In this document: positions 59,264 through 64,000 of the stretch, piece after piece
Layout of the letters: each line of letters starts with the position of its first letter
Position numbering within the stretch: position 1 is the first letter of the stretch
Source: Oreohelix idahoensis
Taxonomy: Eukaryota; Mollusca; Gastropoda; Stylommatophora; Oreohelicidae
Direction of reading: 5' to 3'
Length of the DNA: 64,000 nucleotides
NCBI GenBank assembly: GCA_024509875.1
Contig: JAMPIV010003467.1
Location: 310,001-374,000 of the forward strand
Made by a program: the position numbers and the translations under genes
Notes under the pieces: model-generated
What the model saw: only the letters and a program-made list of their open reading frames with translations
Databases searched by the model: none
What the model was told of the DNA's origin: nothing

Positions 59264-59815
59264 CAGCGAGACCTGGACGACCTATGCTAAGCAAGAAAGA
59301 AGGCTCAATACCTTCCATTTACGGTGTCTACGCCGCATCCTCGGCATTTCGTGGAAAGATAAAGTGACAAATGTCGAGGTGTTGTCACGTGCTGGCCTTT
59401 AAAGTATGTATACACTGCTTAGACAGCGCAGACTTCGCTGGCTTGGCCATGTTCGCCGCATGGAAGATGGTCGCATCCCAAAAGATATCTTCTACGGACA
59501 ATTGGCAGATGGCAAGAGAACAGTTGGGCGACCACAGCTGAGGTTCAAAGATGTGTGCAAGAGAGATATGAGGGCACTGGACATGGATCCAGCAACATGG
59601 GAGGATGAAGCTGCCGATCGCACTAAGTGGCGATGCTATTTACGGCGCCACCTCAGATTGGGCGAAGAGAGGCTCACACAACAAGCAGAGGAGGGGAGAA
59701 AACGTCGAAAGGAGCACCAGGAAAATAAGCAGCTGAGGGCTGTCACCTCATGGGCGCATTCCCATAGTCAGTTATGACTGAAGGGGCTATTATTATTATT
59801 ATTATTATTATATAT
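59264..59815 (+). mobile_element. RTE-like LINE RT C-terminus, right half with (TTA)n tail
   Basis: It continues the RT broken at 56857: SETWTTYAKQERRLNTFHLR, RRILGISWKDKVTN, then a TAA stop at 59401-59403 in the same frame, then LLRQRRLRWLGHVRRMEDGR and GKRTVGRPQLRFKDVCKRDM to HSHSQL and stop. It ends in ATTATTATTATT (59789-59812), the usual RTE-like 3' microsatellite. One nonsense mutation plus the insertion inactivate it. Confidence 0.88.
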
Positions 59816-59903
59816 ACTGAAAGCCAACTGTGTCTCAAGTAGATCCTCACAGCTTATGAGTTGCCTGTCGCTGGTCCACACTTTACACATACAAAATATT
59901 TAA

Positions 59904-60167
59904 AAAATATTTTAAACACACGCTTTTAATGCACTAAAAACCCAAAAATAATTTTTCAATGAGTTATAGCTTGCAGTAAAAAATGCATCATCAAATTGAC
60001 AAAAAGCGTGGGGGCGCATAAGTGTCTAATGAAGTATAAAGCAGAAGTTAATTTCATGCAGAATCAGCGCCCCACGCTTTTTGTCAATTTAATGTTACAT
60101 TTTTTGTCTATTTGATAAATTATTTTTGGGTTTTTAGTGCATTAAAAGCGTGTGTTTAAAATATTTT
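59904..60167. mobile_element. Foldback MITE-like inverted repeat
   Basis: A 264-bp near-palindrome. Left arm 59904-60017 starts AAAATATTTTAAACACACGC and ends AAAAAGCGTGGGGGCGC. Right arm 60066-60167 is its reverse complement with small indels (GCGCCCCACGCTTTTT to GTGTGTTTAAAATATTTT). The loop is about 48 bp. No reading frame. The flanks are AT-rich, so a target duplication cannot be defined. Confidence 0.88.
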
Positions 60168-61880
60168 ATTTTTATTTTCTTCTTTTTAGTGTTAGAAAAA
60201 TTATGACATCCTAAAACATAAACAATATTTTTACTTATTGTAAATCTGGTCTAAAATTTCTTAAGCGATCCATTTCTTTTAGAGCATCAATATTACATAG
60301 CTTTGTGCCTGTTAATTTGGTGCAATCAATTTCTTCAATTTGAAGGCCATCTAGAGATCGAACTCGACTCTCCCTTGATTCATAATTTTAGAATTTGGAT
60401 TGTTTTCCTTCATTTAGCTAGACACTTGTTTGAGTACTGCCCTGTTTTACGCACATACAAAAATAAAGCACACCACGTACTCTTGAATTTTTAATTAACT
60501 TGATTATGACCTCCGACTTGTTCATATTTCTTTACGAAAAACTTTAATTACTCGTAATGTCATAATTACAATATTAAATTATTAAATAATTGACTGATTA
60601 TTGCATTGTCATCGGAAATACACAACTATGCCAAGTTTCGGATCTATTGCTCATCTGGAAGTGATTGAAAAATGGACTGCAAGATTTGAAATTGTCATGA
60701 AAGTGACATGAAAGTGACATACAAGTGAAATTAAATAAAAGCGTGTAAAAAGAAGAAATGAATGCCAGTAAACGTAACAGTAATTAATATAAATGATTGC
60801 CAAAAGGCACACAACCATAACATTGGTTCCGATGCTATGTCAAAGTCGTGTGAAATATTTGATAAGATCTGACAAAGTTTATGAATGTGAAACGAAAATG
60901 TCGGGGGTGGAGGTCAAACACATAACAAGTATACAGTCTGACGTTTTTCTATTATCTGGGCCTGAGAATGAAGTAACGGCAACCCAGCACGTAATACATG
61001 GGTTTATACCACAGTTCCAGGGGCAGCGTGCGTGACGTTTGACTGATTGTTCTCATTCCAAAGTGCATAAAATAGTAAATCAAACAGGCTGTTACTGGCT
61101 AGACGTGTACATTGAATAGAAGGTAGCAAGGAGATTAAGGGAGTCTATGGCTAACAGATGGGAGTCTAAGATAAACCCCCCAAAATGTGAATTTACAATA
61201 TTTGGAAGCTGGTAAGGCGTCAGCTACGCAGAGGAAATGGAAATTAGTGCAAATAGGCTCTTCTTTGAGGTTAATAATGTTGAGACTAAGAAGAATATTC
61301 ATATTTAGTTTGCGTAGCTTAGCCCCCGCTTCTTTTTTACTTTCGTTTATCAGGATGTTAACATTTTTACTATAGACTAAAAATGTTTTCATAACTACAA
61401 AGTAAGTTGAATCAAGGATAAGCTATCATATAAATCTAACCAGATTTTCACCTTATCCCAGACAAAATTAAAATTAATTTTCTGGCCATACCATATTTCC
61501 TATTTTTACAACCTGTTAGATATAATAAACCTCTTCGACGTCCAAATCAAGGCTGAAACGAACTTTCTGAAAATCACCTCTTGTCGGTTAATACTATCAT
61601 TATTGGCAATATGAAAGTCTTCACCTCCTGTTGGTTAATACTTCATTGTTGGTGATATATCATCAGGAACAAACTAACGGAAAACTACCACGGGAAGAAA
61701 AGTGACTGGATCTTAAGATTGTCTTACTTAGTTTCAGGAGTTGTAAGCGGACTTGGGGTATTCTCGGCAACTAAATTTTTTTTTAAGGTGTTTGTAGTTC
61801 ACTGTTCATCATCATCATCATCATTTTCATGTGTGCTCCTTAAGGAGCATTGAGCACTAGTGGTCCCTTGCAGCAAGCCT
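60168..61880. other. 1.7 kb without recognisable genes
   Basis: AT-rich DNA. Small open frames (60303, 60793, 61187) show no motif. A short direct repeat CATGAAAGTGA lies near 60699-60717, and an (ATC)n run at about 61808-61825. Confidence 0.4.
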
Positions 61881-61884
61881 GCAC

Positions 61885-62015
61885 CAAGAATTCACATGCT
61901 CTTTCAGTGGTTATTTCAGTAGTAATTTGCTTTACATGATGAGGTAGCCAGCCCCATCACAATCTTATATTTGTTGCCATGTACGACATGCCTGAGTGTG
62001 CAGTAGTCATATTCT
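61885..62015 (+). repeat. Dispersed SINE-like repeat, copy 5
   Basis: It contains TTGCTTTACATGATGAGGTA, GCCAGCCCCAT and CATGTACGACATGCCTGAG, as in the copy at 46.6 kb. Confidence 0.6.
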
Positions 62016-62329
62016 CTATTAGTCTTTTTACAGGCCTGTGGGAAAAGCAAGAAGTTGACGATCTAGATTTTGCCGACAACTAAACTCTTCTGTCCCACTG
62101 CCGTAACCAGATGAAAGGTAAAAGAGGATTTAGTTAGACTCACGACAATTAAGGCATATTAGGAAATATGGTGTTAGCCCATATTTTCTTGACCTTCGGC
62201 ACACAATGGGTGATGTGGTCAGCGTCACGCCGGCCGCCTTAACCTTCCCAGAGTTACTCTGAAACCAGATGAAAGACGTAATGAAATACTAGATGAAAGG
62301 TAACAGCCGGTGGGTCTGAAAGTCCACAT

Positions 62330-62440
62330 GGAAACGAACGAACGAACGAACGAACGAACTTTATTTTCAAAGGGTTAAGAATTGGGCACGCAGGCCCGTC
62401 TGACATTCTGCCCTTCCTCTCTCTCTCATCATGTATACTG
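62330..62440 (-). repeat. Retroposon 3' end with (GTTC)n tail
   Basis: Plus-strand (GAAC)n at 62334-62360 follows, on the minus strand, CCTTTGAAAATAAAGTTCGT. This looks like the 3' terminus of a minus-strand LINE or SINE with a tetranucleotide tail. The body is not recognised. Confidence 0.5.
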
Positions 62441-62564
62441 TATCCTTTCATCCTCACATTTAATTTAAGCATTATTAAGGCATTTATCATTATAAAAGTA
62501 ATATAACATCAAACATTTGCAATAATCATCATAATTAAAGTATTTAAATTAAAAACGACAAAGA

Positions 62565-62840
62565 TGAGACACACACTGAGAAAACCTGTTGAGAGTTTTA
62601 CAAGCCAGTCCTTGTTCTGAGATCCCAAGAGTAAATGAACCCACAGGTAAGCCGAAAAAACCACGGAGAAGAGATCTAGAGACAGAAATGAAAATGATAA
62701 GGAAGAGATGGAAAGACATTGAAGTGATGACACGTGATAGGATGACACGTGATAGGATGACACGTGATAGGAGCACGCGGCATGCCATTATTGAAAGTGA
62801 ATGCTCTTTGAGTAGCAGATGGTGTAATCATCTGAAATAA
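62565..62840 (+). mobile_element. RTE-like LINE fragment, plus strand
   Basis: A diverged copy of the family at 19885-20603: translation pieces HTLRKPVESFTSQSLF, RRRDLETEMKMIRKRWKDIE and VMTRDRMT align with that RT tail. A 15-bp segment GATGACACGTGATAG is repeated three times in tandem (62726-62770), in frame. Stops and frameshifts are present. Confidence 0.75.
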
Positions 62841-62867
62841 ATAAAGAAAGAAAGAATTCTATTATTC

Positions 62868-63170
62868 ACTAGACACAGTATTACTGTCTTTGTCTCTCGT
62901 TATCTGGCCTTTACTGGTGAATAGGAAAGCTATAGAAGTGATTACGTCTATAATTAGTCTTGGTCGTCCCTTGGTCAAATATGCCGTAGTTATGTGGGAC
63001 GGTCGTGCTAATGAGTACTGTCCACGAAGCACTGTTTTTGCGGTGGATATTTGACAGTGTGGTTAGCCATGATTCACTCTCATTGCAAGGCGGTGGTGCC
63101 TTGCTTGTGGTCCTCGGTTTGAGTCCCAAATAAACCTATCACTTCTGTTGTTTTTCTGTTGTCTAGATTT
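62868..63170. repeat. Dispersed repeat, copy B
   Basis: It shares ordered words with 49236-49455 (ATTCACTAGACACAGTATTA, GAAGTGATTACGTC, GTCGTGCTAATGAG, CACGAAGCA). It continues with GGTTTGAGTCCC, a B-box-like word, and GTTTTTCTGTTGTC, which also occurs near 49062. Unknown family. Confidence 0.5.
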
Positions 63171-64000
63171 CAAATTCTCTTTTTCTTACGAGTGCCTGCA
63201 TCATGTCTATTTAAGTGTATTATTTATTTAATCAAATCCGCTGACTGTTCTTCTTCGTACAGCGTACACGTCATGAAGTATTAATAATACTAGAGGACTT
63301 ACTGAGATGACAGAACATTCGTAACATCAGATATTATTCACGTCATCATTAAGCGAAGTACGTTGCACTGTTTCATTACGCCTGTGGCCCAGTGCATCCG
63401 ATTTCAACAGGCATTTCTGCCAACCTTAGCTTTTGACTGTCCCCAGCCTGCTTGTAAGGCAACAGGTATGTGTCTCTTTTGGTCTGGTCCCTACCCTTCG
63501 ACCTGTCCGGCTTTGGAAACCCTGCTGGTTTGGTTTTTTAACCCAGCAGGTGAAAACTGGTGTTTTTTGTGTGTAAGGGATATCCGGTTCAACCCCATGT
63601 GGGTTATAATTTGAGTATATAGTATTCATCATTCCATATAGTGTATTACTTTGTTGTTTTTCTTGTGTGTTGGCTCTTCCAGGCAGTAATTTATCTGCCG
63701 TTTGTTGTGGCATTGTTTAATGTCTATGGTGTTTGTAATGTTTCTTCTTCTATAATACCTTATTGCTCTCTCTCGCTATTGACATCTTTTTATCTGCTGT
63801 GCTTTTGTTGGTTTTGGATTGGTGGTTTTTGTTTGTTTGTTATTTATTTATTTTTTAAATTTAATTCTTCTACTGATATTGAATGGACTTTCTGGTTTTT
63901 TGTTTTGTTTTTCCTTGTCATTTTAATTTGTTCTAGTTGTTATATGTTGGTTCTTGTTTTGGTAATATAAAATTGTACTATGTTGTGTAGCTCCCAGGGA
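63171..64000. other. No gene seen; T-rich right end
   Basis: No supported frame. Around 63375-63620 the sequence is less AT-rich with a B-box-like GGTTCAACCCC (63587), perhaps another SINE. From 63640 the plus strand is T-rich, giving hydrophobic chance frames. Confidence 0.4.

Overview
This is a repeat-dominated stretch of an animal nuclear genome. It has no operons or ribosome binding sites, and almost every recognisable reading frame belongs to a retroelement. Elements of the Gmr1 type, RTE-like and RNase H-bearing I-like LINEs, tRNA-headed SINEs and one prostanoid-receptor exon point to a lophotrochozoan, most likely a mollusc and perhaps a gastropod. That assignment is inference from element style; no species-diagnostic gene is present.

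Layout. 1-10 kb: a mosaic of LINE fragments (I-like with RNase H, RTE-like), (TA)n tracts and a diverged LTR relic, ending in a tRNA-derived SINE. 10-18.6 kb: mostly unassigned AT-rich DNA with SINE copies, a (CT)n tract and a 27-bp minisatellite. 18.7-27.9 kb: a Gmr1-like Ty3/gypsy element on the + strand with a 1467-aa uninterrupted gag-pol in the order Gag-PR-INT-RT-RNaseH; its 5' LTR carries a later RTE insertion and its 3' LTR is truncated. 29.4-36 kb: three minisatellites with 38-, 52- and 32-bp units, the first amplified from the 3' end of a LINE. 37.1-46.3 kb: a second Gmr1-like element on the - strand with near-identical 2.2-kb LTRs, a CTTCC target duplication and a broken gag-pol, nested in a short LINE tail. 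47.0-47.6 kb: the only convincing host gene piece, the terminal exon of a prostanoid-receptor-like GPCR on the - strand. 49.8-55.7 kb: low-complexity DNA with strong strand asymmetry. 56.3-59.8 kb: an RTE-like reverse transcriptase split by a 2.4-kb ORF1-only LINE flanked by a perfect 15-bp duplication. 59.9-64 kb: a foldback MITE, SINE pieces and LINE fragments.

The most unusual signal is a set of 16-nt hairpins matching or nearly matching the histone mRNA 3'-end stem-loop (six-base-pair stem, four-base loop). They lie in the 5' leader and 3' region of the ORF1-only element, in a second copy of its 3' end, and at the 3' end of a SINE-like repeat. This suggests a retroelement family that borrowed, or converged on, the histone RNA-end signal.

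The genes do not form a pathway. The Gmr1-like polyproteins would supply their own protease, integrase and reverse transcriptase. The ORF1-only element and the SINEs must depend on enzymes from other LINEs. The receptor exon sits in a gene whose other exons are not visible here.
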